Assembly: GCA_947172415.1 (NCBI GenBank)
Contig: OX359190.1
Span: forward strand, 10,044,001 to 10,108,000
DNA: 64,000 nt
From: Chondrosia reniformis
Taxonomy: Eukaryota > Porifera > Demospongiae > Chondrillida > Chondrillidae
Direction: 5' to 3'
Shown here: positions 13,301-25,265 of the stretch, in pieces
Layout of the letters: every line of letters starts with the position of its first letter
Position numbering within the stretch: position 1 is the stretch's first letter
Made by a program: the position numbers and the translations under genes
The notes under the pieces: model-generated
Told to the model about the DNA's origin: nothing
The model's input: the letters and a program-made list of their open reading frames with translations, nothing else
Databases searched by the model: none

Positions 13301-15384
13301 TCCAAATTAGATAAAGTTCACTTGGGCATAGTGAACTGTAACCCAGTTACTTCATACGGCTAGCAGGAGGTAGCTATTGTATCAAGATGGCCGTAGAATA
13401 GTGGTAGTAACTCTATTAGGACGGTTAGAATTCCCATGATTACTCTGTCAAGATGTCTACAGTTCCCATGGTTACTCTGTCAAGATGTCTACAGTTCCCA
13501 TGGTTACTCTATCAAGATGCCTATAGTTCCCATGGTTACTCTGTCAAGATGTCTACAGTTCCCATGGTTACTCTGTCAAGATGTCTACAGTTCCCATGGT
13601 TACTCTGTCAAGATGTCTACAGTTCCCATGGTTACCTTATCAATGTGGTTACATTATAGGGTGGCTATTGCTATTATATCAGGTATACAGCCGCAACTGA
13701 CACAAAATTAAATTTCTTTTTTCATCATGAAAAGGTTAGTTAAGAATATTATATTCTATGGATTCAAAGGAAGTTCTTTACTGATATACTCAGTGCTGGG
13801 GATCTTCAAAGGAGGAGACCTGGGGTGAATCCTGACATAGCCTTACCATAGGGAAGAATTGGCAATGATCTTTGTGTAAACTAAAACAAGTCAGAACTCA
13901 TCACTCCAAGGGGCTTCTTCCCATGACCACTGCTCTGAAGGGCTTTAGTTCAGAAGACGTATAAGACCACCACAGACTGGTTACAACACAGCAAAGTATT
14001 GCACAATACCTTCTACTCCAGACAGCTTGGACAGGACAACATGGCCAGGTATTGCACAATACCCATGTAAACCACTCACTTTCAAGACAACCAATTCTTG
14101 GCCACATCACAAACGTTGGTTATGTGAATACTAACTGGTACAATCTGAGGGAGTACTAGTACACCTATAATCGGCATATTGACAGGCCAAACTATCTACC
14201 TAGCTATTAGATAACAACTTGTACATCACAGTATTAGGGAGACCTCCTACAACCAGCAACTTGTTATTGATACAACAATGTATCTAACTACTCAATCATC
14301 AACAAACCCTTACTAAAGTTTCTTGTGAAAGGCATAGCCTCCAGTCACGCAAACCCGCAGTATCAACTGCACCCATGTGAGATTTGTTAGTGCACCAACT
14401 TCACACAGTTGGAGGGAGATGATTGGTGGAAAGGAATGTGGGTCAGACCAATAGGAATGCAGCAGAACCTTTTGCACTGTTGCCATGGATACACTAATAT
14501 CTACAAGAACTCTTCCAAAGTCAGATTTTATTTATTTAAAAATTCCTTTATAAGAACTTCCTCTCAGATGACCTTTGCAAGGTTAAGAGATGGAAAGAAA
14601 TCTGGTATAGAATTTGTTATACATTTCTGAGCTGTAATCAACCAGCTTCATAACAGTAAAGTGTTTGGCTGTGAATGAGCGCTATTATTACAATCAATTG
14701 ACTGCCCGGTAAACATGTGCTAAAAGCTCTTCAATAATTTAATTCCTGTATCATCACCTCATGGTAGGATAAACACAGCTATATAGGCAACAATTTAAAT
14801 TAACTGAGTGGGCGTTGTCTTATTCATTACTGTAACGTTATTAATTTACAATGCACAGATTTCTGTGGATCAAACAGGTTTTTTGCAAATGTGTCTAATC
14901 CAATGAGCAATGTCTTCATTGTTAGTCTCCATACATACAAGCCACAACACGATATTCAAACCATTCCACCATACTAAAGTCATAAATCAATTAGCCAATC
15001 AGAGCAATGATTCATAAATTCAAATGTGAAGAGAACATATCATTGGTTAAAACTCAGATATATAATATCATATGAAATTTCAGAATGACTGGACTGAATG
15101 GTAACAGCTACATATGTTTGTATATACATTAACACAATAATCCATTCAATGATTCTTATCACAATACTGACCATCAATACCACTGGATCTGTTGACAATC
15201 TTTTAATTCTTAGCAGTCATTTGGCACCAATCAAAGGGTGAGCATGTTTTGGCTCAGTGCATACACAAAAACATGGATTTTAATCAAATTATCAGAAACT
15301 CACTGTTTCCTGAAACAGGTCTCTTCGTGGTCGCTTGAATAGAAAGCAGCATGGTACCGCTCTAGGAGAATCAGCCATTGCCAT
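7350..15384 (-). CDS. FBXO11: FBXO11: F-box, beta-helix and UBR-zinc-finger ubiquitin ligase subunit
   Basis: Eighteen phase-consistent exons: 15304-15384, 12593-12759, 12301-12457, 11991-12192, 11652-11749, 11475-11574, 11071-11177, 10814-10986, 10626-10722, 10381-10552, 10114-10208, 9860-9935, 9481-9690, 9072-9257, 8829-9002, 8065-8182, 7860-7958 and 7350-7518. They encode 826 aa. A basic N-terminus (FKRPRRD) precedes an F-box ([20 protein letters not shown]) and then [15 protein letters not shown]. Right-handed beta-helix (PbH1/CASH) repeats follow, for example [37 protein letters not shown] and [19 protein letters not shown]. The C-terminal UBR zinc finger has the Cys/His series [16 protein letters not shown] and FYCDCGSG, and the protein ends TVQHN, as human FBXO11 ends TLQHN. 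The family is the substrate receptor of an SCF E3 ligase. Intron 1 is 2.5 kb; the others are short and often filled by tandem repeats. Confidence 0.95.
8229..8802. repeat. Intronic minisatellite, 28-30 bp unit, about 20 copies
   Basis: Units built on GGCTGGCCTATGGAGACTGA plus a CCTACAGGG tail, with run-length changes of the final Gs. The array occupies most of the FBXO11 intron between exons 8829-9002 and 8065-8182. On the sense (minus) strand each unit holds TGTAGGTCAGT, which looks like a fused acceptor and donor. Open frames across it are repeat artefacts. Confidence 0.95.
11188..11443. repeat. GGAT/GGGT/GGCG microsatellite-like array in an FBXO11 intron
   Basis: Degenerate 4-bp units (GGAT, GGGT, GGCG, GGAG) between exons 11475-11574 and 11071-11177. 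The sense strand is C-rich (CCATC, CACCC), and the array ends about 10 bp before the acceptor at 11178. Confidence 0.95.
12781..12947. repeat. GGATGGATGAGT array in FBXO11 intron 1
   Basis: Tandem 4- and 12-bp units. The sense strand reads CCATCCATCCACTCAT, and the array begins about 20 bp upstream of the acceptor of the F-box exon (12760-12761). Confidence 0.95.
13431..13642. repeat. 32-bp minisatellite, about 7 copies
   Basis: Direct repeats with a 32-bp period (starts near 13431, 13463, 13495, 13527, 13559, 13591 and 13623) built around CATGGTTACTCTGTCAAGAT. It lies inside FBXO11 intron 1. The rest of that intron (13.65-15.30 kb) shows no gene, RNA or mobile element that I can support. 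Confidence 0.9.
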
Positions 15385-16929
15385 CTTGCCCTGATTACTG
15401 ATAGTGAATCTGTTTTCGAATTGACTAACTGCAAATTTAAAGAAACAGAAATTCGCCAACAATAGCTCATGCACAGAAAACAAACACAACATGAAAATTA
15501 GCATCAAAATGAAGTAAATTGTAACCCCAAATCAACCACAGCTCCTTCAACACAAGAAATACACGTTCTAGTCTCTTCCAAAACACTTAGTAGAGGCTTG
15601 GAAACGAGAGCAAATATATTATTATTTTAAATCTATATTCCTCAAGATTTACATAGACTACAGTCAAATAATTTTTTTTAAACCAATTTAATCGCCTTTC
15701 ATCGTACCGTACGCATACCAACCAGACTCACCTGTTGATAATATTTCACTGTAATGAATTCTTGATTATGCGAAAGCAGTTATACGGAGAGTACTGTTCT
15801 TTTGATCTTATGATCGATAGAATGGTCTGTCGATTGGAAACGACGCACTAGTAGCTCTCCGAGATTCTTTTGAATCAAACGTACGAATCAGATTCAAGTG
15901 TAACAACTTCAAATCAAATCTCCAAGCCTGCTTTAAATTTCAAGTTTAAAAATTCTTGGAAAAACTTTTTGGGTAAGATTTAAATCTTTCCTTCGCTCTG
16001 GATTAAAATTCCCGTCTCTATATTCCGTTGTTCTTCTATGGTTCGCTAATGGAGGTAAGCCGCAGAATCCTTCCAGATAGGGACGCTTGAAGCCATGAAC
16101 CATTCAATCCCCTCCTATAATACATCATCACAATCCGACCTCAACCACAGATACTTAGTCGACATTGTGCGACCAGTTTCGGGTTTACCTAACCACGAAA
16201 ACAGCTGAGATTTATAAGGGCCCCGGGCACTTAATTGTTTAGGCGTGGCATTAGCAGTGACGTCATGATGTATGCTTGGGGAGTACTTTTCGACTGCATG
16301 TTACAGTAGAAGGAAGCTTGGCTAGCACGTTTATTTCCAAGTTGGTGAGCAAGGTTCCTGTGGAGTTTTCGGCGGACATATCTGACCTCTCAAGCGCTGT
16401 CGTATGCATCGCTGTAGCTACAGGCAGCACTGGTAAGAAGAAAGGGGCGTTGAATGTATTAAGCCATTAACAAATAGGTGTCTATAATGGTCGCTTTTTG
16501 ATTTCTTTAAAGTTCTAATGTGCACATAATTAAGGTCATTCATGTGACATTAATATTATATAATAATATGGTCAGGAATTAGTTGCTGCAGGCAGTTGTT
16601 AAGGAAGTGTTTATTCACCGAGTGACAGATGCAGCCGGATTTATTAAAGGTCTAATCCAATTTAATATTTCACTTCGGTCGAATTTAGCAACTTTTTGTA
16701 GGAATAATTGTAAAGGCCACTTCTCCGTACCTAGATACGTGCAATTTGCACTAATTCCACCATCTCTTTTGCAGTTAAATTACTGATAAAAAGTCTTGTA
16801 TACCAATTAATAAATAAGTTCGGAGGTGAATGTTTGGTTAATCGTTTGAGAGGTATACTTCATTCTTGTTCAGTTAGCTTAACTTGTTGATAGGTGGCTC
16901 CTCCCTGCTGCTGTATAAACAGAGAAGAC
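15385..16929. other. Divergent intergenic region between FBXO11 and PPP4R4
   Basis: About 1.5 kb between the two start codons. A stretch at 16276-16432 is open and ends in a donor-like GTAAGA at 16433. An acceptor-like TAG occurs at 16894, just before the PPP4R4 start. Splicing these would not put the upstream open frame in phase with PPP4R4, so a 5' UTR exon is the simplest reading. No TATA box or other promoter motif is convincing. Confidence 0.35.
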
Positions 16930-19900
16930 ATGGACTGGACAAAAGGATTTCAGTTTATTCCCTCAGACCGAGATGGCTTGTGGTTGGAGGAGCGAGTGGA
17001 GGACTTGAGGCAGGAAAAGACTGTCACTTCTCCACAAAGAGTAAGTTACTATATAACCATTGTACTGTGGCACGGATTAAGATTGTGCACTCTACAACTG
17101 AAGTTGCTTCAGAATAGTTCTTTAATGTGAGGTGTTCTCTTTAATTTTGCAGACTCAGGAGGAGATTGACAAATTGACCCTGGACGAGCACCTCTCTCCG
17201 ATTGACCGATCCATTGTCCTTGTCAAGTATGTCTGCTATTTTATGCAGTTCCTGCTACATGTTATGTGTATAAATTGGTGCTACATTGAAGAGGACTTCT
17301 TGTGCATGTTGACATGTGAACCTCTCTCTCCTCTGTGGGGAAGTTTGCATAATGCATGAGCTTTGATTGAAATGAATACCTCTATAGACCTCTGATCGAC
17401 CTTGTGAACCCTCTTTCCTTATTTGGCATTCTCCTAGATATCAAGTTCTGAATTACATTCTTAGCATTGCTGTTAAAATTAAATAGATTTTAATACTCAA
17501 TTTTATAAACCTTTGTCCACTGAGGTGTGTCATATAGGCTGATCAAGAAAAGATGAATGATATAGGCTATCCCTGAATGATATAGGCTATCCCTGAATGA
17601 TATAGGCTATCCCTGAATGATATAGGCTATCCTTGAATGATATAGGCTATCCCTGAATGATATAGGCTATCCCTGAATGATATAGGTTATCCTTGAATGA
17701 TATAGGCTATCCCTGAATGATATAGGCTATCCCTGAATGATATAGGCTATCCCTGGATGATATAGGCCATCCCTGAATGATATAGGCTATCCCTGAATGA
17801 TATAGGCTATCTCTGAATGATATAGGCTATCCCTGAATGATATAGGCTATCCCTGAATGATATAGGCTATCCCTGGATGATATAGGCCATCCCTGAATGA
17901 TATAGGCTATCCCTGAATGATATAGGCTATCCCTGAATGATATAGGCTATCCTTGAATGATATAGGCTATCCCTGAATGATATAGGCTATCCTTGAATGA
18001 TATAGGCTATCCCTGAATGATATAGGCTATCCTTGAATGATATAGGCTATCCCTGAATGATATAGGCTATCCCTGAATGATATAGGCTATCCCTGAATGA
18101 TATAGGCTATCCTTGAATGATATAGGCTATCCCTGAATGATATAGGCTATCCCTGAATGATATAGGTTATCCTTGAATGATATAGGCTATCCCTGAATGA
18201 TATAGGCTATCCCTGAATGATATAGGCTATCCCTGGATGATATAGGCCATCCCTGAATGATATAGGCTATCCCTGAATGATATAGGCTATCCCTGAATGA
18301 TATAGGCCATCCCTGGATGATATAGGCCATCCCTGAATGATATAGGCTATCCCTGAATGATATAGGCTATCCCTGAATGATATAGGCTATCCTTGAATGA
18401 TATAGGCTATCCCTGGATGATATAGGCTATCCTTGAATGATATAGGCTATCCCTGAATGATATAGGCTATCCCTGAATGATATAGGCTATCCCTGAATGA
18501 TATAGGCTATCCCTGAATGATATAGGCTATCCCTGAATGATATAGGCTATCCCTGAATGATATAGGCTATCCTTGAATGATATAGGCTATCCCTGAATGA
18601 TATAGGCTATCCTTGAATGATATAGGCTATCCCTGAATGATATAGGCTATCCTTGAATGATATAGGCTATCCCTGAATGATATAGGCTATCCCTGAATGA
18701 TATAGGTTATCCCTGAATGATATAGGCTATCCCTGAATGATATAGGCTATCCCTGAATGATATAGGCTATCCCTGGATGATATAGGCTATCCCTGAATGA
18801 TATAGGCTATCCCTGGATGATATAGGCTATCCTTGAATGATATAGGCTATCCCTGAATGATATAGGCCATCCCTGAATGATATAGGTTATCCTTCAATGA
18901 TATAGGCTATCCTTGAATGATATAGGCTATCCCTGAATGATATAGGCTATCCCTGAATGATATAGGCTATCCCTGAATGATATAGGTTATCCTTCAATGA
19001 TATAGGCTATCCCTGAATGATATAGGCTATCCCTGAATGATATAGGCTATCTCTGAATGATATAGGCTATCCCTGAATGATATAGGCTATCCTTGAATGA
19101 TATAGGCTATCCCTGGATGATATAGGCCATCCCTGAATGATATAGGTTATCCTTCAATGATATAGGCTATCCTTGAATGATATAGGCTATCCCTGAATGA
19201 TATAGGCTATCCCTGAATGATATAGGCTATCCCTGAATGATATAGGCTATCCCTGAATAATAAGCAGTATTTCAGACCTATTTAAACCTTATTCATGAGT
19301 TCAGTTAATTTGCTTTCCTCCTCTGAACTGACTGATACATCCACTGGCTCTAGACCATTTCCTGTCTCAACTTTTAATTAGATTCATAGTGATGATGGGC
19401 ATACGACAGTACACAAGGTGTTTATTTAAAGTAAATATTTTCCATGCCTATCTCAGCTAGTGACCAGCTATAAACACATACACGTATCTTGAGAATGACT
19501 TCATTAACCTGCAGCTTCTCAAAATTAAGGTGAAGTTTACCACACTTTTCTAAAAGCTTTCAATATTACTGTAAATGGGATTTAAGATTTGTATGAAAAT
19601 TATTGTGTCAACACATACCACAAATAGTATATTCATATCTATATACAATTACCTGATATATAGCATATAGTCCATCCATGTACGTATATTGTATGCCTCT
19701 TGTTCTTATTCTTGTTGAAATAAAACGCTCATTTAAAATATTGTGCTAACTATGATGATAGCCTAGAGATGAGGTATTGAGGTACGTACGTGAGTGTCCA
19801 TTGGAGAGGTGTTCTTCCGATTGTAGGGGACAACCATTACAGCAAGCCTGTGCCTTGTCCAGTCTGCCAGAACTCTTCAAAAAGCACCAAAAAGATTGTC

Positions 19901-22900
19901 TGTATCGAGTTTTACCTCTCATCTGCGTAAGTGGAGTGCATCCTCTGTTAGCCAGCCCATCCCTTGCCACCATTTTGTCATCCCGTCTTAGCAAGCCCAT
20001 CTCCTACCACCATTTTGTCATTCTCTACCTCATGAGTGGTACATGGGTGACCTGTATGTGTTTCTGTGCACAGGATATGCTCCCGACAGCTCCGGAGGTG
20101 GTCCAGTGCCACGCGGCCGCCTCCTTTGAGACCATCCTGAGGTCCGACTCCATCCAGCCTCATCACTTGGTCAGTAGTCTCCTGCCCACTCTGCTCAAGC
20201 AGATCCAGTCAAAAGAGGAAGGCAAGTCCTAGAGATTAGGAACTGTCCATCCTCGTATACCTGTTTGATCACAAGATATTGATAATGCTCTCCCAATCAC
20301 AGTGTATTAGTGTATTTTAGTAGTGGGTGCTGATAGCTGAAACCACAAGTTTTTTCTAGAACATGACCACCCCTATTCTACATATATGTTTACAAACCTA
20401 TATACTAGAGTTTACTGAAATTTCCAAAGTTCTCATAACATGTACTCAATGCAGATGTAAGTAATCTGTGGTTGGAGGCGGGGATGACAGCCATCAACAA
20501 CCTTCCCAGAGATGTGGTGCGAAGGGAGTTCCTGCCGCTGGTGAAGACCATGTCCAAAATGGCTCTGGAGGTGCACGCAAGGACTGCAGCATGCCAGTTC
20601 CTCGGAGCTCTGGCGGACAAGTTTGAGCCTTTCTGGTGAGTGGTGCTGTGAGGGGGACTACAGTTGAATATACAAGGAGGGGTACTAATACTACTGTATG
20701 TACGTATTATAACATGTTTATAGGACAAGGAAGGAGTTGTGGCCGCTTGTACACAGTCTCTCTCAGGATGTAGACCACGGAGTGAGGAGAGAAATCACAA
20801 GGCAACTAGCTATTCTGGCCAGGACATTTGGGTGAGACACTTTCCTGTTGGTTTTTGATTTGTATATTCAACTACTGAGACACATTTTATGGCAATATGT
20901 CTAGTCTATGACTCAGTATAACTCAGTATAACTTAGTATAACTTAGTATATTGACTATGTGTTCTTGTAGCCAAGAGCAGACAAAGTCCTGCATTCTGCC
21001 AGAGATCACTCAACTTTTGGAAGATGAAGAATATTCCGTTCGCAAGCAAGCAATGGAGACCTACGTAGATGTATTTCAGTTTTTGGACTTGCAAACTCTG
21101 AAATCTGAAATTCTGCCCAAATTTAAAAGCATTTGTCACACTACATTTGACAAAAAAGATCAGATGCTGCCAGTGGTTTCCCACATCTTAGGAAAGGGAG
21201 TACACTTGTTGCAAGGTAAACCACTCCTCTATCTGGTGTACACGGGAGCCTGGTTGTGATGTGTATCTTATCGTATTTCAGATGTGTTGAGCAGTGAAGA
21301 ACGACTGTGGTGTTTGGAGTTTTACAACAAATTGTGTACAATGGACAGTACCTCCAGTACTAGTGATGTAAGCCAACACAAACGTCTCTAGTCTCCTTGT
21401 TTTATATGTACGTACGTATGTATGTCTTGTACGTATACTAATGCATCTAGCTGGAATACTTGTATTTATGTACTGTATATGTACTGTACTACTTGGATAT
21501 ACGTACGTAATATTAATGTATAATTTGTGTGTCTTCTTGTAATCTTGGATATCTTTGTATATCTTCAGGATTCTACCATATCCCTCACGATGGAGCTGTC
21601 CAGTTTTGATATTGACAGTCGGAGGTGGTGCGCCTTCAATTCCCCTTGCATGGTTCTGTTCAGTGGAAAGGAGCACTATACTGAATACATATATCCATGC
21701 ATCTGTGGTTTGGCCAGCGATCCATCTCCTCTAGTTAGGAGGCAACTTTGCTTCGGATTTCATGAGGTAAGACTATCAACTCTTGTCCTACAAATGATAC
21801 TATAGCCCTATAGATCTGTAAACTTGGTAAGGTATATATAGATCTGTACACTTGGTAAGGTATATGTAGATCTGTACACTTGGTAAGGTATATGTAGATC
21901 TGTACACTTGGTAAGGTATATGTAGATCTGTAACTTGGTAAGGTATATATAGATCTGTACACTTGGTAAGGTATATGTAGATCTGTAACTTGGTAAGGTA
22001 TATGTAGATCTGTACACTTGGTAAGGTATATGTAGATCTGTACACTTGGTAAGGTATATGTAGATCTGTATGTAGTACAAGATGATTACACGATGATACC
22101 CAATGTTACAAGGTACAACTAAATGGTACAACTGGATCAATTAATAGTTAATAGTTATCAGATGTACCAGATTTGCTGTATACATGATGCTAGTCCTTGT
22201 AGATGGCTATGATAAGAACGTATCATTGGCATTCACAAGTGACCAATAGATTCGCATTAATATGAATAGTGTTCCTAGCTAATAAGTGTGCATTTAATAT
22301 GAATAGTGTTCCTAGCTAATAAGTGTACATTTATTCCTGTTACATACCTCAAGGCAAGACTGAACAGACTTGTGGGATATTTCTCCCCAAAGTGAAAGTC
22401 TACAAATCGGTAGTCTATTCCATGTCTACAGGAAATGTTTAAAATTGTTTGAGAAGTTCAATATATTTCCATTCCTGCCCATTGAATAGCATGTAGTAAG
22501 TGTACATCTTATTTCATGTATGCAGATTGTCAATACAATACAATCTCACCCCCAGAGGGTGGGGTTGAAGTTGGCCACTATTTACCAGCAGCTACTCAGG
22601 GATACACACGAAGAGGTACTACTCCTGTAGATATGTACATAGGTCAAAGTGCACAGCTGTAACTGAGCCCGCACCACCTCAAGATGTCTACATTATGCGT
22701 TATGCAAGCCTTTATGTATATACATGCGTACATGGACCACTTGCGTACTTGTGTAACTTGTGTCCTCGTATGCTGAACATTTGGACATGCTTGTGACACT
22801 TATTCTTTCTGCTTGTGTATTAGGTCATTGAAGGGCTCTTGGAACATTTAGAAATCACTTTAAACTACTTTGGATGTATTGCTAAACTATCCCCTGATAC

Positions 22901-25061
22901 AAAAGTTAGTATGTTCCTGTATATTCCTGTATATTACTATGCCAGTGTATGTCTAATCTTACCATTGTATACACACTATCACCATTTGACGGCCATTTTT
23001 ATACTTCCATAGCAACCTGGTTTAAGCGATTTCATTGGTCCTCTGTTGTCCTGTGAAAAGCTGCTCTCTGCTGCCACCCAGTGGAGATATCATGAGATGT
23101 TACTGGAGAAGATGGCAGTGTTGCACAAAGTGTTGACAGACGATCAAATTAAGAACAAATTTGTACCTCTCATGCTCAGGTACCTCAGTGGTCATGTAAG
23201 TGTAGAATTGAGGCCCATAGGCCCATAATCTCATGTTAGGGCACTGGGATTAACATATGCTTGATGTTTTTCCTCATTAGGCAGCCCTTCCTGTCAAGAT
23301 GGCTGCTGCTACCACTCTCTTAAAGTATTTAAGAAACATGAGAAAATTGGAGTACAGGGAACATATATGTTTCAGAATAGCAACAGGTATTTTAATTAAG
23401 AGCCACCGTGCACCTGCAATTAAGAGCCCATATGTAAATTAAGAGCCCACTATGCCTCTAATACAGATTGTGGAAAGGCAAAGTCTTATAAAACAAGAGT
23501 CCTCTTTCTTGATATATGTAACAATATTCATGAGACATTCTCAAGGTGCTTCTTCAAGCAATATTTTCTAGACACACTTTTACAACTGGTTTCAGTAAGT
23601 TTGAAATATCTCCCTTCGTTGAGGCCGCACTAATAATTATTCCATCTCATGACTGCAGGATCCGATAGTGAACATACGAACTAAATGTTATGCAATGTTG
23701 CCAAAGATGAAGCAATCACTAAAACTCCCTCAAGACCACACTCTCCTTCAAAGGCTGGAGTCAGCAGTGAGGTTGGTTGTCATGGATTACAGAATAACAT
23801 AGGTTGCCATGGTTACACAGTGAGGTTGGTTTGTGTGCGGAAAAATATATACTGAAAAATTTAGAATTCCTGAGCATCATCATGTGCTGTCAGGCACAGG
23901 ATGTGTGTTAATTCATTAATTTAAACATGTCTGGGCTTGTAATACAAGTAATGGTTAGGTATGCATTTATACATGTACCTATGCAGAGGTGTTTGTATAA
24001 ATACAGGCTTGCCATATCTAAGGAGATGGATGTGGAAGCATCAATTTCTTTGAGGGAAACTGTAGCTCAATTGGATGACATTAAAGTGTCACTTGATACA
24101 GTGAGTCATTGTGCTGAATGTATGTACTTCCTTTCTTGTATACTCTTGGCAATCCTTGTATTTTCCTGTAAATTCTTGTATACTTTCAACAGTCTTGTAT
24201 ACTCTTGTAAATTCTTGTATACTCTTGTATGTTAGTATTCCAGACACACATTCTTTGAAAGTGATATAATTGATCAGCAAAAAGAGACTGAAGAGAAGGA
24301 GCTATGGGCAGAGTTGCCTAGCAACCAACCAACAGCAAAGCCTTCCCAACTTTCTCTGAGGAGACTTGAAAGTGAAGATAAGTTAAGATCAGCCTCCATG
24401 CCTCGGCTTCACCAAATTGACAAAGGTTGGTTTTCAGTTTTATAGCTTTTTGAGTGATTGAGTGTCGCCATACTCCCTGCAGCATCCAGCAAGAAGCTAT
24501 CCACTAAAGCTTCTCCAACACTAAAGAAGAAAGGATCTCACGGAAATATGGCAACTCCAGGTGGATCCCCCCAGTCACTTAAGAGTATGCAGACCAAATC
24601 CAGTCCCACTTCCAATAGAGGGACTTCCCCCTTGTTGAGTACCAAGTCTACTGCTACCAATGGATTATCAATATCTGGTGAAGGAAGCCCTCACTATGTA
24701 CAGAGAACTAGTTCTGGAACCAATTTGAGTTAGTTCGTGTTCCAATCCTCCCTCACCACTCCCTCACCAATCCCCTCCCCTCCCCCCTTAGGTAGCAAGG
24801 CAAGCAGGACTCCTACCAAGACAATAGTCACTAAGAGCCAGCGGGTCTCAGCTGGTCAGAAACTTTCATCATCACGATCCAAGGACTGTGTTCATCTAAG
24901 GTACAGATGAGTTGTGCCAAGTTATAGAATTGTTTGTACATGTTAATAAAGTAGTTCATTTGCTTAAACTGAATATTTTAATGTGCAGTCATGTTATTCT
25001 CACCTGCAGTGTCGTACCAAAAGGTAAACCCCCTCAATTGTCAAGGCAACACAAGACGTAA
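16930..25061 (+). CDS. PPP4R4: PPP4R4: HEAT-repeat regulatory subunit of protein phosphatase 4
   Basis: Twenty exons: 16930-17040, 17153-17226, 19827-19926, 20074-20221, 20455-20635, 20724-20831, 20971-21215, 21282-21367, 21569-21766, 22526-22615, 22824-22904, 23013-23195, 23281-23386, 23467-23594, 23659-23771, 24007-24100, 24236-24425, 24483-24728, 24792-24900 and 25010-25061. They give about 880 aa (human 873). Collinear family matches include EEIDKLTLDEHLSPIDRSIV, VSNLWLEAGMTAINNLPRD, RWCAFNSPCMVLF, WRYHEMLLEKMAVLHKVL and NIRTKCYAMLPKMKQSLKLP, followed by a coiled segment and a Ser/Thr/Lys-rich tail. The HEAT repeats scaffold the PP4 catalytic subunit. The intron after exon 4 has a GC donor (GAAG|GCAAGT); without it the frame stops at once. 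Exon 19 can also read through to TGA at 24907, with AATAAA at 24945, giving a shorter alternative end. Confidence 0.92.
17553..19258. repeat. 20-bp minisatellite, about 85 copies, in PPP4R4 intron 2
   Basis: The 20-bp unit TATAGGCTATCCCTGAATGA is repeated head to tail for 1.7 kb with no spacers. There are recurring point variants (GGTTAT, GGCCAT, CCTTGA, CTGGAT), and blocks of variants recur in the same order, which suggests expansion by multi-unit duplication. It lies in the 2.6-kb intron 2. There is no coding potential. Confidence 0.98.
21811..22070. repeat. 26-28-bp minisatellite after PPP4R4 exon 9
   Basis: About ten units of CTTGGTAAGGTATATGTAGA plus TCTGTACA, starting 45 bp after the exon 9 donor. 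Each unit contains GGTAAGG, a donor-like motif. Confidence 0.93.
22238..22336. repeat. Short direct duplication, two copies of about 49 bp
   Basis: The AATATGAATAGTGTTCCTAG block and its flanks occur twice in a row in a PPP4R4 intron. The rest of this 760-bp intron holds nothing else recognisable. Confidence 0.8.
24945..24950 (+). terminator. Poly(A) signal for the shorter PPP4R4 end
   Basis: AATAAA lies 36 bp after the in-frame TGA (24907-24909) reached when exon 19 is not spliced onward. This fits an alternative last exon. Confidence 0.5.
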
Positions 25062-25265
25062 TTATACAACGAGACTTCATATTTTACGTTATGTAGTCAT
25101 GAATGGAATATAAATCAATTATTCAAAGAATCTACACGCACTGTTCAAACTGTCATAAAATGTGAAAGTAATGTACGTCAGCAGCAGCAGGTAGATACTG
25201 ATGATGTGTGCGCAAGTCTAAAATAGTATATCTTGTACAATGGATCACTTGCAGTATGGAACAGG

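Noticed and set aside
16276-16470. Possible small gene or coding 5' exon upstream of PPP4R4
   Set aside because: The open frame begins with TTG, and its donor does not join PPP4R4 in frame. A 5' UTR exon is possible, but coding use is not supported.
17553-19258. CRISPR-like regular array
   Set aside because: The 20-bp units are head to tail with no unique spacers, and the DNA is eukaryotic. It is an intronic minisatellite.
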